Shown: in pieces, positions 26,486 through 34,944 of the stretch
Position numbering within the stretch: the first letter of the stretch is position 1
Layout: each line of letters starts with the position of its first letter
NCBI RefSeq assembly: GCF_003001935.1
Contig: NZ_PVNG01000020.1
Coordinates: 1-64,000, forward strand
DNA length: 64,000 nt
From: Nonomuraea fuscirosea
GTDB taxonomy: Bacteria > Actinomycetota > Actinomycetes > Streptosporangiales > Streptosporangiaceae
Reading direction: 5' to 3'
The notes under the pieces: model-generated
What the model saw: the letters and a program-made list of their open reading frames with translations, nothing else
What the model was told of the DNA's origin: nothing
The model's database searches: none
Program-made: the position numbers and the translations under genes

Positions 26486-27643
26486 TCAGCTCGCCGCGTC
26501 GGACCTGGCGGCCAGGGCGGCGTCCACGGAGGCGGGGGACAGGACGTGCTCCATGACGATCACCGCCATCCCCACGATCCCCGCCCGATCCCCGAGCGAG
26601 CTGGTGACGATCTTCAGGTTCCTGGTCGTGTACGGCAGGCTGCGCCGGTAGACGACCTCCCTGATGCCCGTCAGGTAGTGCTCCCTGGTCTGCGCCATGT
26701 CCCCGGCCAGCACCAGCACGCCCGGGTTGAGCAGGCTGACCGCCGTGGCCAGCACGACCCCGAGCGTCCGCCCGGCCTCCTGGACCCGCGCGATGGCCCC
26801 GGGGTCGCCCGCGTGCACGAGCCGGACCACGTCGCGGCTGGAGGTCATGCCGAGATCGGTGGCCAGGGCGTGACCGCTGGCCAGCGAGGCCACGCAGCCG
26901 CGCGAGCCGCAGGTGCAGACCCGGTCGTCGGTCTCGCGCAGCCGGACGTGCCCGATGTTGCCGGCCGCCTCCTCGACGCCGCGATAGATCTGGCCGTCGA
27001 GGACGATGCCGGTGCCGATGCCGGTGGAGACCTTGATCAGGATCAGCGAGTCGGTGCCGCGCCAGGACGACCACCACTCGCCAAGCGCCATCGCGTTGGC
27101 GTCGTTCTCCACCAGGATCGGCACGTCGAACATGGAGCCGATGGCCTCGCCCACCGGATGGTCGTCCCAGCCGGGCATCAGGAACGACCTGATCGCCCGC
27201 CCGGTGGCGTGGTCGACGGAGCCGGGCAGGTCGAGGCCGACCCCGCACACGTCGCCTGTCGGCCGCCCGGCCCGGTCGAGCATCCGCTGGAACGCCTCCC
27301 GCACCCACGACAGCACGGCGTCAGGGCCGAGTTCGATGCGCATCTCGGCGCGTTCCTCGGCCATCGGCCGGGCGGCCAGGTCGGTGAGCGCCACCCTGGC
27401 GTGACTGGCGCCCAGGTCGGCGACCAGCAGCAGGCGCCTGGTGGCGTCCACGTCGAGCACGGACGGCGGCCGCCCGCCCCCGGAGACGCCCACGCCGGAC
27501 TCGTGGATGTAGCCGGCGTCGATGAGCCGGTCGACCCGGTCGGTGATGGTCGACCGGGACAGACCGGTGTACTCGATCAGTTCCTTGCGGGTACGGCAGG
27601 TGCCTTTGCGGATCAGCTGGAGGATCTGCCCTGCCGTCAGCAT
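26486..27643 (-). CDS. ROK-family transcriptional regulator
   Basis: 385 residues. An N-terminal winged helix (LTAGQILQLIRKGTCRTRKE, then LSRSTITDRVDRL) is fused to a ROK sugar-kinase-like domain with DLGASHARV, VENDANAMALGEW and STGIGTGIVLDG. The zinc motif is CTCGSRGCVASLASG; the residue after the last Cys is Val, and the Glu usual in CxCGxxGCxE is Ala/Ser here, which suggests a binding rather than a kinase role. It starts three bases after the last permease gene and is the final gene of the importer operon. It probably senses the imported sugar or its phosphate and binds the TTGTTTG boxes of this cluster (inference). Confidence 0.88.
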   Translation of the reverse strand: MLTAGQILQLIRKGTCRTRKELIEYTGLSRSTITDRVDRLIDAGYIHESGVGVSGGGRPPSVLDVDATRRLLLVADLGASHARVALTDLAARPMAEERAEMRIELGPDAVLSWVREAFQRMLDRAGRPTGDVCGVGLDLPGSVDHATGRAIRSFLMPGWDDHPVGEAIGSMFDVPILVENDANAMALGEWWSSWRGTDSLILIKVSTGIGTGIVLDGQIYRGVEEAAGNIGHVRLRETDDRVCTCGSRGCVASLASGHALATDLGMTSSRDVVRLVHAGDPGAIARVQEAGRTLGVVLATAVSLLNPGVLVLAGDMAQTREHYLTGIREVVYRRSLPYTTRNLKIVTSSLGDRAGIVGMAVIVMEHVLSPASVDAALAARSDAAS

Positions 27644-27646
27644 GGT

Positions 27647-28492
27647 CTATCCCTTCTCCGCTCCTGCGGTGAGGCCCTCCGTCAGCAGGCGCTCGCCGGC
27701 GAAGAACACGATCACGATGGGCAGCGTGAGCACCACCGATCCAGCCATCAGGACCGTCGTCGGGATCTCGATGCTCCCCGCCAGCTGAGAGAGCCCCAGG
27801 GACACGGTCCAGCTCTCCCGGCTCTCCACCAGGAAGAGCAGGGCGAACAGGAACTCGTTCCACGCGATCATGAACGCGTAGAGGCCGGTGGCCATCAGCG
27901 CGGGCTTGGACAGCGGCAGCACCACGCGCCAGATGGTCGACAACCTCGTGCACCCATCGATCGCGGCCGCTTCCTCCACGCTTCGCGGCACGGTCTCGAA
28001 GTAGTTGCGGAGCATGTATACCGTGACGGGCACCGTTTGCGCGATATACACGAGGATCAATCCGATCAGCGAACCGCGCAGCCCGATCATGGTGAAGAGC
28101 ACGAACAGCGGGATGGCCAGCACGATCGCCGGGAAGAGGTACACCGCCAGGAACAGGAAGTGAACCTGACGCCGGCCGAAGAACCGCAGCCGCGCGACCG
28201 CGTACGCGCCCGGGATCGAGATCAGCAGCGTGACCGCCACCGAGGCGACCGCGACGATCGCGCTGTTGCGCAGGAAGGTCAGGAAGCCCTGCTTGGTCAG
28301 CACGTTCACGTACGTGTCCAGGGTGAAGGCGCTCGGCCAGATCGAGCCGGGGTCCAGGATGAGCTCCTGGATGTCGCGTACCGACAGCATCACCATGTAG
28401 AGGAACGGGAACGCGGTGATCAGGACGAGGAACGCGATCACCAGCGGCTTGAGCACCTTGAGCAGGGCCCGCTCGAACCTATCCCTGCTCAC
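27647..28492 (-). CDS. sugar ABC transporter permease, MalG type
   Basis: A 281-residue membrane protein with six predicted helices and the EAA loop EAAAIDGCTRLS. The GTG 28492 start overlaps the upstream permease by 14 bases. The C-terminus TEGLTAGAEKG is typical of the family. It belongs to the ROK-associated importer. Confidence 0.92.
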   Translation of the reverse strand: MSRDRFERALLKVLKPLVIAFLVLITAFPFLYMVMLSVRDIQELILDPGSIWPSAFTLDTYVNVLTKQGFLTFLRNSAIVAVASVAVTLLISIPGAYAVARLRFFGRRQVHFLFLAVYLFPAIVLAIPLFVLFTMIGLRGSLIGLILVYIAQTVPVTVYMLRNYFETVPRSVEEAAAIDGCTRLSTIWRVVLPLSKPALMATGLYAFMIAWNEFLFALLFLVESRESWTVSLGLSQLAGSIEIPTTVLMAGSVVLTLPIVIVFFAGERLLTEGLTAGAEKG

Positions 28493-29405
28493 GTTCGCCT
28501 CCCGCGAAGAATCTGAGGTAGACGGCCAGGAAGACCACCAGGAAGATCGCCAGCACGATCGCCTGCGCCGCCGAGGCGCCGATGTCGTCGCGCGAGGTGA
28601 GGAAGTTGTAGACCCGCACGCTGACCACCTCGGTGCCGGCGCCGCCGCCGGTCAGCAGGTAGACGTCGTCGAACTTGGTGAAGGTGAACACGAAGCGCAG
28701 CACCGACAGCAGCGCGATGATCCGCCAGAGCTGCGGCATGATCACGTACCGGAAGCGCTGGGTGGGCGTGGCGCCGTCGACCACCGCGGCCTCGTCCAGC
28801 TCGGCCGGCAGCGCCTGCAGCCTGGCCAGGATGAACAGGAACGCGAACGGGAAATACCGCCACGCCTCGAACGCGATCACCGTGAGCAGCGCCACCGGCA
28901 CCTCGATGCCCAGGAACTCGCCCCTGGCCTGGGTGAGGAAGGCGATCGGCTCCGCCAGCCAGGTGTTGACGATGCCGTACTGCGGGTTGAGCATCGTCTC
29001 CCACAGGAACGTCACCGCCACCACCGGGGCCACGTACGGGATCAGGATCGAGGCCCTGACCAGGGTCCTGCCCCGGAACCTGTCCCGCAGCGCGAGCGCG
29101 GTCACCAGCCCGATCACGATCGACAACGCGGTCCCCGCGACGGTGTAGACGAGCGTGTTGACCAGCGACGTCCAGAAGCCCGGCTCGGACATCACGTACG
29201 TGAAGTTCTCCAGCGTGTAGTGGCCGAAGATGCCGACCCGCCGGATGTTGATCAGCCGCGCGTCCTGGAACGCCAGCATGATCGCCCACAACAACGGCAG
29301 CACGACCACGACCAGCGTGATGATCAGCGTCGGCGAGATGAGCACGAGGCCCGCCCGCGCCTCCTGCTCCTTGAGCGTGCGAGGGGATTTGACGCGGGAT
29401 GTCAC
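28479..29405 (-). CDS. sugar ABC transporter permease, MalF type
   Basis: A 308-residue permease with six predicted helices and an EAA loop (DEAAVVDGATPTQRF). The GTG 29405 overlaps the binding-protein stop as GTGA. Both overlaps indicate strict translational coupling within the operon. Confidence 0.92.
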   Translation of the reverse strand: MTSRVKSPRTLKEQEARAGLVLISPTLIITLVVVVLPLLWAIMLAFQDARLINIRRVGIFGHYTLENFTYVMSEPGFWTSLVNTLVYTVAGTALSIVIGLVTALALRDRFRGRTLVRASILIPYVAPVVAVTFLWETMLNPQYGIVNTWLAEPIAFLTQARGEFLGIEVPVALLTVIAFEAWRYFPFAFLFILARLQALPAELDEAAVVDGATPTQRFRYVIMPQLWRIIALLSVLRFVFTFTKFDDVYLLTGGGAGTEVVSVRVYNFLTSRDDIGASAAQAIVLAIFLVVFLAVYLRFFAGGEREQG

Positions 29406-30775
29406 TGGCGGATCCCGCGCTTGATGGACTCGACGTCGGTCTTGGCCTGGGTGGCGGCGGCCTGGGGGGTCAGGGAGCCGTCGACGACCATGCTGAGCGC
29501 CTTGGGCACGGGCAGCTCACCCATCGTGGCGCCGACCAGCTTGCCCTGCCCCTGCGGGATGCCCCACCTGGCGAAGGTGTCGGGGCTCTTGCGCAGGGCT
29601 TCGAGCACGTCAGCCGGGTAGACGTCGGCCAGCGGCTTCTTGGTGTCGACCCCGGCGGGCAGCTTGTTCCACTTGTCGTCGAAGCCCTTACGGGTGGGGA
29701 ACTTGCCCTCGGGGGCCATGCCGATCCAGCGCTCGTAGCCCTCGTTCATCAGGTAGGAGACGAACTTGCTCGCCGGTTCGGTGGCGGCGCCGTTCGTGAT
29801 CGCCCATGAGACGATCTCGCCGTATTGTGCGGGCGCGCCGCCGTCGGGCCCCTTGAGCGCGGTGACGACGCCGGTGTTCTCGGCCAGCCACTCGGGGTTC
29901 GCGCGGCACTCCTGGCAGCTCGGCAGCGCGTCCTTACGCAGCCCGGCCATCTCGTCGAGGATGAACGACGACCAGATCATCATGGCCGCCTTGCCGGAGA
30001 AGTAGGTGGCCCTGGTGGTGTCGACGTCCTGCTTGCCCTTGACGGAGTAGTCTCGCGCCAGCTTCGCGTAGAACTCGAACGCCTTCGCACACTGTGGCGT
30101 CCCAAGGGCGACATTTCCGGAATTGTCGACGAGCTGGCAGCCGTTCGCCAGCGCCACATGCTCGAAGCTCTGCGCCGTGAACGAGTCCTTCGGCGCGATC
30201 GCCAGCGTGATGCCCGCGACCCCGCCGGTGTTGAGCTTGGCGGCGGCCGCCTCCAGCGCCTCGTACGTGTCCGGCGGCTGCAGCCCGGCCTTCTCGAACA
30301 GGTCCTTGCGGTAGAGGATGAGCTGCGCCCACCCGTCGCTGGGCACCGCCAGCAGCTTGCCCCCCGAGGTGTCCAGCTCCAGCGCCCGGGGCGAGAACGT
30401 GTCGCGGCCGAGCTGATCCACGATCCGGCCCGGCGTCTCGGTGTCGAGCAGGTCGTTGGCCTCCAGCTCGCGGATCGAGGCCAGCGGCAGCGCCCCGATC
30501 ACGTCGGGCAGGTCGTCCGCGGCGGCGGCGGCCGTGATGGTCTGGCTGAACTGGTCCTCGGCCACGCCGACCAGCTTCACCTTGATCCCGGTCTTCTGGG
30601 TGAACTCGGAGATGATCGCGTTCTGCACGGCCATCCGGTCCTCGAGGTTCTCCTCGGTCCAGACCGTGATCTCGTTGCTCGCGGACGACTGCTCGCCACC
30701 GCCGCCGCCGCCGCAGGCCGCCAGAGCGGCGGCCAGCAGCGTGGCGGAGAGGACGGCGGTTACCTTCGTCGGCAT
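29402..30775 (-). CDS. sugar ABC transporter substrate-binding lipoprotein
   Basis: A 457-residue family-1 solute-binding protein. The lipoprotein signal ends in AAALAAC followed by a Gly-rich linker. The mature part opens EITVWTEENLEDRM. ATG 30775 is the only methionine before the signal; the frame stays open upstream by chance. It follows the isomerase gene by 32 bases and leads the permease pair. The ligand is unknown; the neighbours suggest a glycoside, polyol or glycosylglycerate-type compound. Confidence 0.9.
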   Translation of the reverse strand: MPTKVTAVLSATLLAAALAACGGGGGGEQSSASNEITVWTEENLEDRMAVQNAIISEFTQKTGIKVKLVGVAEDQFSQTITAAAAADDLPDVIGALPLASIRELEANDLLDTETPGRIVDQLGRDTFSPRALELDTSGGKLLAVPSDGWAQLILYRKDLFEKAGLQPPDTYEALEAAAAKLNTGGVAGITLAIAPKDSFTAQSFEHVALANGCQLVDNSGNVALGTPQCAKAFEFYAKLARDYSVKGKQDVDTTRATYFSGKAAMMIWSSFILDEMAGLRKDALPSCQECRANPEWLAENTGVVTALKGPDGGAPAQYGEIVSWAITNGAATEPASKFVSYLMNEGYERWIGMAPEGKFPTRKGFDDKWNKLPAGVDTKKPLADVYPADVLEALRKSPDTFARWGIPQGQGKLVGATMGELPVPKALSMVVDGSLTPQAAATQAKTDVESIKRGIRQ

Positions 30776-30807
30776 GGCGCGCTCCTCTGGTTGGGGATAT
30801 GCCGCCC

Positions 30808-31695
30808 TTACCCCCGGACGAGATGACGCAACGTGCGATAGGCGATACCGAGACCGGTCTGTACCCTCTCCGTGCTGCCGCTCCACACGGCGTCCTCGTG
30901 CTCCACGGAGACGACCCCGTCGTAGCCTCCCTCGTGCAGCGCGTCGATCACCCGGGTCCAGTCGACCTGGCCGAGACCGGGCACGCGGAAGCGGTACCAG
31001 CCCTTCTCGCCGCTGATCGGGCCGTGGAAGCCGTACCGGTCGATCCTGCCCGGCAGGATCTGCGTGTCCTTGGCCTGCACGTGCGCGATGTTCCCTATGT
31101 ACGGGGTCAGCGCCGCCACCGGGTCGATGCCCAGCGCCACCAGGTGCGAGGGGTCCCAGTTGAGCTTGAGCCCCAGGGTGAACATCCACTCCCACAGCTC
31201 GGGGGAGTAGGCCAGGTTGCCGGGATATCCGTCGGGATGCCAGCTCTTCATCACGCAGTTCTCGATCACGATCTCGACGCCGTGCCGGGTGGCGTACTCG
31301 ACCAGCGGGCCGAAGACGTCGGCGGCCCGCTTGAGGTTGTCGTGCACGCTCAGCCCCGGGTCGCGGCCGACGAACGTGCCGACCGTGGGGCAGCCGAGCG
31401 CGGCGGCGGCGTCGACGCAGCGCCGTACGTGCGCGTTCACCTGCGGCCCTGCCTCAGGGTGCAGATTGTTCTCGTAGTACGCGATCGAGGAAAGCGTGAG
31501 TCCGCTCTCTGCGAAGATTCGCCCGACTCGCGAGCATTCGGCGTCGTCGAAACGATCTACTCTGATGTGATTTCGGTCATCCGGAGAGGGCCAGCCGGCG
31601 ACCTCGAGCGCCTCGAAACCCCGGCTGGCAGCCCAGTGTGCAATGTCGGTAAGGTCGCTTTCCGGAAGACACGCTGTCAGAAACCCCAATTTCAT
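30808..31695 (-). CDS. xylose-isomerase-fold sugar (phosphate) isomerase/epimerase
   Basis: A 295-residue TIM-barrel protein of the AP endonuclease 2 / xylose isomerase-like superfamily. Probable metal ligands appear in order: Glu in IVIENCVMKSW, Asp/His in LNWDPSHL, His in IAHVQAKD and Glu in VSVEHED. Relatives include IolE/IolI, ketose 3-epimerases and C-glycoside-cleaving enzymes. GGAGG lies 6 bases before the ATG. It is the first gene of the minus operon (isomerase, importer, ROK) and is divergent from a dehydrogenase-led operon. Confidence 0.82.
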   Translation of the reverse strand: MKLGFLTACLPESDLTDIAHWAASRGFEALEVAGWPSPDDRNHIRVDRFDDAECSRVGRIFAESGLTLSSIAYYENNLHPEAGPQVNAHVRRCVDAAAALGCPTVGTFVGRDPGLSVHDNLKRAADVFGPLVEYATRHGVEIVIENCVMKSWHPDGYPGNLAYSPELWEWMFTLGLKLNWDPSHLVALGIDPVAALTPYIGNIAHVQAKDTQILPGRIDRYGFHGPISGEKGWYRFRVPGLGQVDWTRVIDALHEGGYDGVVSVEHEDAVWSGSTERVQTGLGIAYRTLRHLVRG

Positions 31696-31710
31696 CAGTC
31701 ACCTCCGACG

Positions 31711-31801
31711 GAAGTCGTAGACTTCAGAGTGTTATCAGCGCAACTATGGTGTGCAAACAAGTACTAAATCTTCTACTTTTGTTTGATCAAAACGCATAAG
31801 T
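31711..31801. promoter_or_regulatory. divergent promoter with paired TTGTTTG boxes
   Basis: CAAACAA (31754-31760) and TTGTTTG (31779-31785) form an inverted repeat with 18 bp between. The second runs into the palindrome TTTGATCAAA (31782-31791). On the minus strand TTGTTT (31760-31755), 17 bp and TGATAA (31737-31732) form the isomerase promoter. GAAGTC-GTA-GACTTC (31711-31725) lies downstream of its start. ATAAGT (31796-31801) could be the -10 box of the rightward gene, seven bases before its ATG. The TTGTTTG boxes resemble ROK (XylR-type) operators. Confidence 0.6.
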
Positions 31802-31808
31802 GTGGGGA

Positions 31809-32843
31809 ATGCGCGTCATCACCTTCCAAGAGCCAGGCCAAGTCCGCGTCAGCCTGGAGTCGCCCGCCGAACTGGTGGCGGGCACAGTGCGCGTGCGCAC
31901 TCTCTATTCAGGAGTCTCAGCGGGCACCGAACTCACCGCCTATCGCGGTACAAATCCCTATCTCAGTCGCAAGTGGGACACCGAGCGACGGCTCTTCGTC
32001 GAGGGCCAGACTCATGCCTACCCGCTGGCCGGCTGGGGCTACCAGGAAGTCGGCGAGGTGGTGGAAGCCGCGCCCGATGTGGCCGACCCACCGGTCGGCA
32101 GCCTGGTGTGGGGCATCTGGGGCCACCGCGCCGAGGCCGTCGTGCCGGCGGACAAACTCGTCGGTCACGTCCTGCCGCCCGGCGCCGACCCCGTGACCGG
32201 CGTCTTCGCCCGGGTCGGCGCCATCGCGCTCAACGCGGTCCACGCCGCCGACATCCACCTGGGCGACCAGGTCGCGATCTTCGGCCAGGGCGTCATCGGG
32301 CTGCTGGCCACCCGGCTGGCCGTGCTCAGCGGCGCCCGCGTGGTCGCCGCCGACGGCATCGCCGACCGGCTGGAGCTGGCCAGGAAGTTCGGCGCCGCGG
32401 AGACGTTCGACATCGCCTCCGGCTCGGTGGCCGAGTTCATGCGCAAGCGCGTCGAGGGCGCCGACACCGCCATCGAGCTGAGCGGCAGCCACGCCGGGCT
32501 GCACGAGGCGATCAGGACCGTGCGCAAGGGCGGCCGGGTCGTCGCCGCCGGCTTCTACCAGGGCGACGGCATCGGGCTGCGGCTCGGCGAGGAGTTCCAC
32601 CACAACCAGGTCCAGCTCGTCTCCTCCCAGATCGGCGGCGTCGCCTCGTGGCTGGCGCACCGGTGGGACGTCGAGCGCATGCAGCGCACGTTCATGGAGC
32701 TCGTGCACCGGGGAGAGGTCGACGCCCGCGAGCTCGTCAGCCACGTCATGCCCCTCGACCGGGCCGCCGAGGCGTTCGACCTGATCGACAGGCACCAGTC
32801 CGAGGTGCTCCAGCTCGTCTTCGATTTTGAGGAGTCACAGTGA
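31809..32843 (+). CDS. zinc-less MDR dehydrogenase (BchC-like / Tdh-like)
   Basis: A 344-residue medium-chain dehydrogenase. The usual catalytic zinc segment CGxCGTD is replaced by SGVSAGTEL, and no structural Cys cluster is present, so it should act without zinc. The NAD-binding motif is FGQGVIGLLAT. A paralogue with the same features is encoded at 34813-35916. ATG 31809 is chosen over the GTG nine bases earlier because the fold starts with RVITFQEPG. It heads a rightward operon with an isomerase and a GH63 enzyme, and may oxidise a sugar or polyol hydroxyl. Confidence 0.82.
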   Translation: MRVITFQEPGQVRVSLESPAELVAGTVRVRTLYSGVSAGTELTAYRGTNPYLSRKWDTERRLFVEGQTHAYPLAGWGYQEVGEVVEAAPDVADPPVGSLVWGIWGHRAEAVVPADKLVGHVLPPGADPVTGVFARVGAIALNAVHAADIHLGDQVAIFGQGVIGLLATRLAVLSGARVVAADGIADRLELARKFGAAETFDIASGSVAEFMRKRVEGADTAIELSGSHAGLHEAIRTVRKGGRVVAAGFYQGDGIGLRLGEEFHHNQVQLVSSQIGGVASWLAHRWDVERMQRTFMELVHRGEVDARELVSHVMPLDRAAEAFDLIDRHQSEVLQLVFDFEESQ

Positions 32844-33625
32844 AGCTCGCCGTACAGGAGCAGCTTCTCCCCGGCCGTACCCTGCAGGAGAAGTACGCGT
32901 TCGCGCTCGATGCCGGATTCGACGCCATCGAACTGCGCGGCAAGGGAGACTTCCACTTCGCGGGGCGGCTCACCGAGCTGAAGCGGGCGCTGGCCGACGG
33001 CGTGGTGATGCCGACGGTGTGCGTGGACATGCCGCACTTCATCGGCGACTTCGACCCGGCCAAGCGCAAGGACGCCATCCAGCAGCTCCGCTCGCAGCTT
33101 ACGGTGATCGCCGAGCTGGGCGGCATCGGCGTGATGACCCCCGCCTCCTGGGGCCAGTTCTCGCGCAGACTGCCGCCGTTCGAGCCGCCGCGCGGCCCGG
33201 AGGAGGACCGCGAGGTGCTGGCCGAGGCGCTGGGCATCCTCGGGGAGCACGCGCAGCGCAACGGCGTGCTGATCATGCTGGAGCCGCTCAACCGCTACGA
33301 GAACCACATGGTCAACACCCTGGCCGACGCGGTCTCCTACTGCGCGATGGACTCGATCAGGGTCGTCGGCGACACGTACCACATGAACATCGAGGAGGAC
33401 GACCCCTGCCGGGCGCTGGTCGACGCGGCCCCCTACCTCGCCCACATGCAGATCAGCGAGTCCAACCGCAACCAGCCGGGCACCGGCCACCTCGACTGGG
33501 GCGCCCAGCTGGCCACGCTCGACGCCATCGGCTTCGACGGCTACCTCGCCCTCGAATGCCGCCTGCGGGGCGAACCCGAGATCGTCCTGCCGCAAACTGC
33601 CGCCTTCGTCAGGAAATATCTATGA
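32840..33625 (+). CDS. xylose-isomerase-fold epimerase/isomerase (second copy)
   Basis: A 261-residue TIM-barrel protein of the same superfamily as the one at 30808-31695, but of a different subgroup. Candidate metal ligands are Glu in MLEPLNRYENH, Asp/His in VGDTYHMN, His in AHMQISE and Glu in ALECRLRG; this set matches IolI- or ketose-3-epimerase-like enzymes. The GTG start overlaps the preceding stop (GTGA) and its stop overlaps the next start (ATGA), so the three genes are tightly coupled. Confidence 0.82.
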   Translation: MKLAVQEQLLPGRTLQEKYAFALDAGFDAIELRGKGDFHFAGRLTELKRALADGVVMPTVCVDMPHFIGDFDPAKRKDAIQQLRSQLTVIAELGGIGVMTPASWGQFSRRLPPFEPPRGPEEDREVLAEALGILGEHAQRNGVLIMLEPLNRYENHMVNTLADAVSYCAMDSIRVVGDTYHMNIEEDDPCRALVDAAPYLAHMQISESNRNQPGTGHLDWGAQLATLDAIGFDGYLALECRLRGEPEIVLPQTAAFVRKYL

Positions 33626-34944
33626 TCCTCCGCGACGCCGTGCGCGTCCTCGTGAGCAACTGGGACGGCGCGCACACGGTCCCCTCCCGTCGCCTCTACC
33701 CCCACCAGTGGAGCTGGGACTCCGCCTTCATCGCGATCGGCAACGCCCGCTGGTCGCCGCGCAGGGCCAGGTCGGAGCTGCTGTCCCTGTTCGGCGCTCA
33801 GTGGGCGGACGGCCGGGTGCCGCACATCGTGTTCAACCCGCGAGTGCCGGCCGGCTCCTACTTTCCCGACCAGGGCTTCTGGCAGGCCAAGGCGCCCTCG
33901 GGGGCCGAGACCTCCGGCATCGTCCAGCCGCCCGTGCACGCGCTGGCGGCGTGGAAGACGCATCTGGCCGAGCCCGACACCGCGTTCCTGCGCCGGATCT
34001 ACCCCCGGCTGGTGGCCCAGCAGGAGTTCCTGCGCCGTGACCGGCGCTCGCCGGAAGGGCTGATCTCGGTCGTGCACCCCTGGGAGTCGGGCATGGACAA
34101 CAGCCCGGCCTGGGACCGGCCGCTGCGCGCGGTGCAGGCTGGCGGCGCGTCGGGGTTCACCCGCAGAGACCTCGACAGCGTCAGCGCCGACGAGCGGCCC
34201 ACCGACCGCGACTACGCGCAGTACATCGAGCTCGCCACGGCCTACCGCGACTCCGGCTACACCGACCCCGGAGCTTTTGAGGTCGAGGATCCCCTGTTCA
34301 ACGCCGCGTACGGGCTGGCCGAGTCCACCCTGGCCAAGATCGCGAACACTCTGGGCCTGGACGCGGAGCCGCACGAGCGCGAGGCCGAGGCGATCACCCT
34401 GGCCATGGTCGAGCACCTCTTCGACGGCGGCCTGTTCCAGGCTCGCGACGTGCGTACCGGCGAGCTGACCGACACGGCCAGCGCGGCCGGGCTGACGCCG
34501 CTCATCCTGCCGGGGCTGCCCGCCGACGTGGCCGAGGTGCTGATCGCCACCGCGCTCGACCGGTTCCAGATCAAGGATCTGCCGCTGCCGAGCTATGCCC
34601 CGGACACTCCCGAGTTCGACCCCGCCCGTTACTGGCGCGGGCCGAGCTGGATCAATGTGAGCTGGATCGTCTGGCAGGGGCTGAAGGACCGTCGTCCCGA
34701 CCTGGCGGCGACCCTGGCCGACTCGGTGCTGAGCGCGGTGGTCAAGTCGGGGTTTCGCGAATACTTCGACCCGTACACGCTGCGCGGGCACGGCTGCCGT
34801 GACTTCAGCTGGTCAGCCGCCCTCGTCCTCGACATGGTCGCAGAGCACGGCCTGCACGGTCTGAAGCCGTCTGGCCGCGAGGCCGGTCAGGAAGTCTGGA
34901 GCATCGGCGAACCCCACCAGATCGGTGATCACGCGCTCACGTAG
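33622..34944 (+). CDS. GH63 mannosyl/glucosylglycerate hydrolase-like glycosidase
   Basis: A 440-residue (alpha/alpha)6-barrel enzyme of the MGH1-like GH63 group. Diagnostic segments are PHQWSWDSAF near the start, HPWESGMDNSPAWD in the middle, GPSWINVSWI and the C-terminal DFSWSAALVLDM. No signal peptide is seen, so it is cytoplasmic. Characterised relatives hydrolyse mannosylglycerate or glucosylglycerate. A glucosyl-3-phosphoglycerate synthase-like gene lies 2 kb away, making glucosylglycerate a plausible substrate (inference). The last 132 bases overlap the convergent dehydrogenase gene; beyond FSWSAALVLDM about 36 residues are extra. Confidence 0.82.
   Translation: MILRDAVRVLVSNWDGAHTVPSRRLYPHQWSWDSAFIAIGNARWSPRRARSELLSLFGAQWADGRVPHIVFNPRVPAGSYFPDQGFWQAKAPSGAETSGIVQPPVHALAAWKTHLAEPDTAFLRRIYPRLVAQQEFLRRDRRSPEGLISVVHPWESGMDNSPAWDRPLRAVQAGGASGFTRRDLDSVSADERPTDRDYAQYIELATAYRDSGYTDPGAFEVEDPLFNAAYGLAESTLAKIANTLGLDAEPHEREAEAITLAMVEHLFDGGLFQARDVRTGELTDTASAAGLTPLILPGLPADVAEVLIATALDRFQIKDLPLPSYAPDTPEFDPARYWRGPSWINVSWIVWQGLKDRRPDLAATLADSVLSAVVKSGFREYFDPYTLRGHGCRDFSWSAALVLDMVAEHGLHGLKPSGREAGQEVWSIGEPHQIGDHALT

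Noticed and set aside
29402..31195. Longer binding-protein frame running into the isomerase gene
   Set aside because: The lipoprotein signal starts at 30775, and the extension is in the shadow of the isomerase gene.
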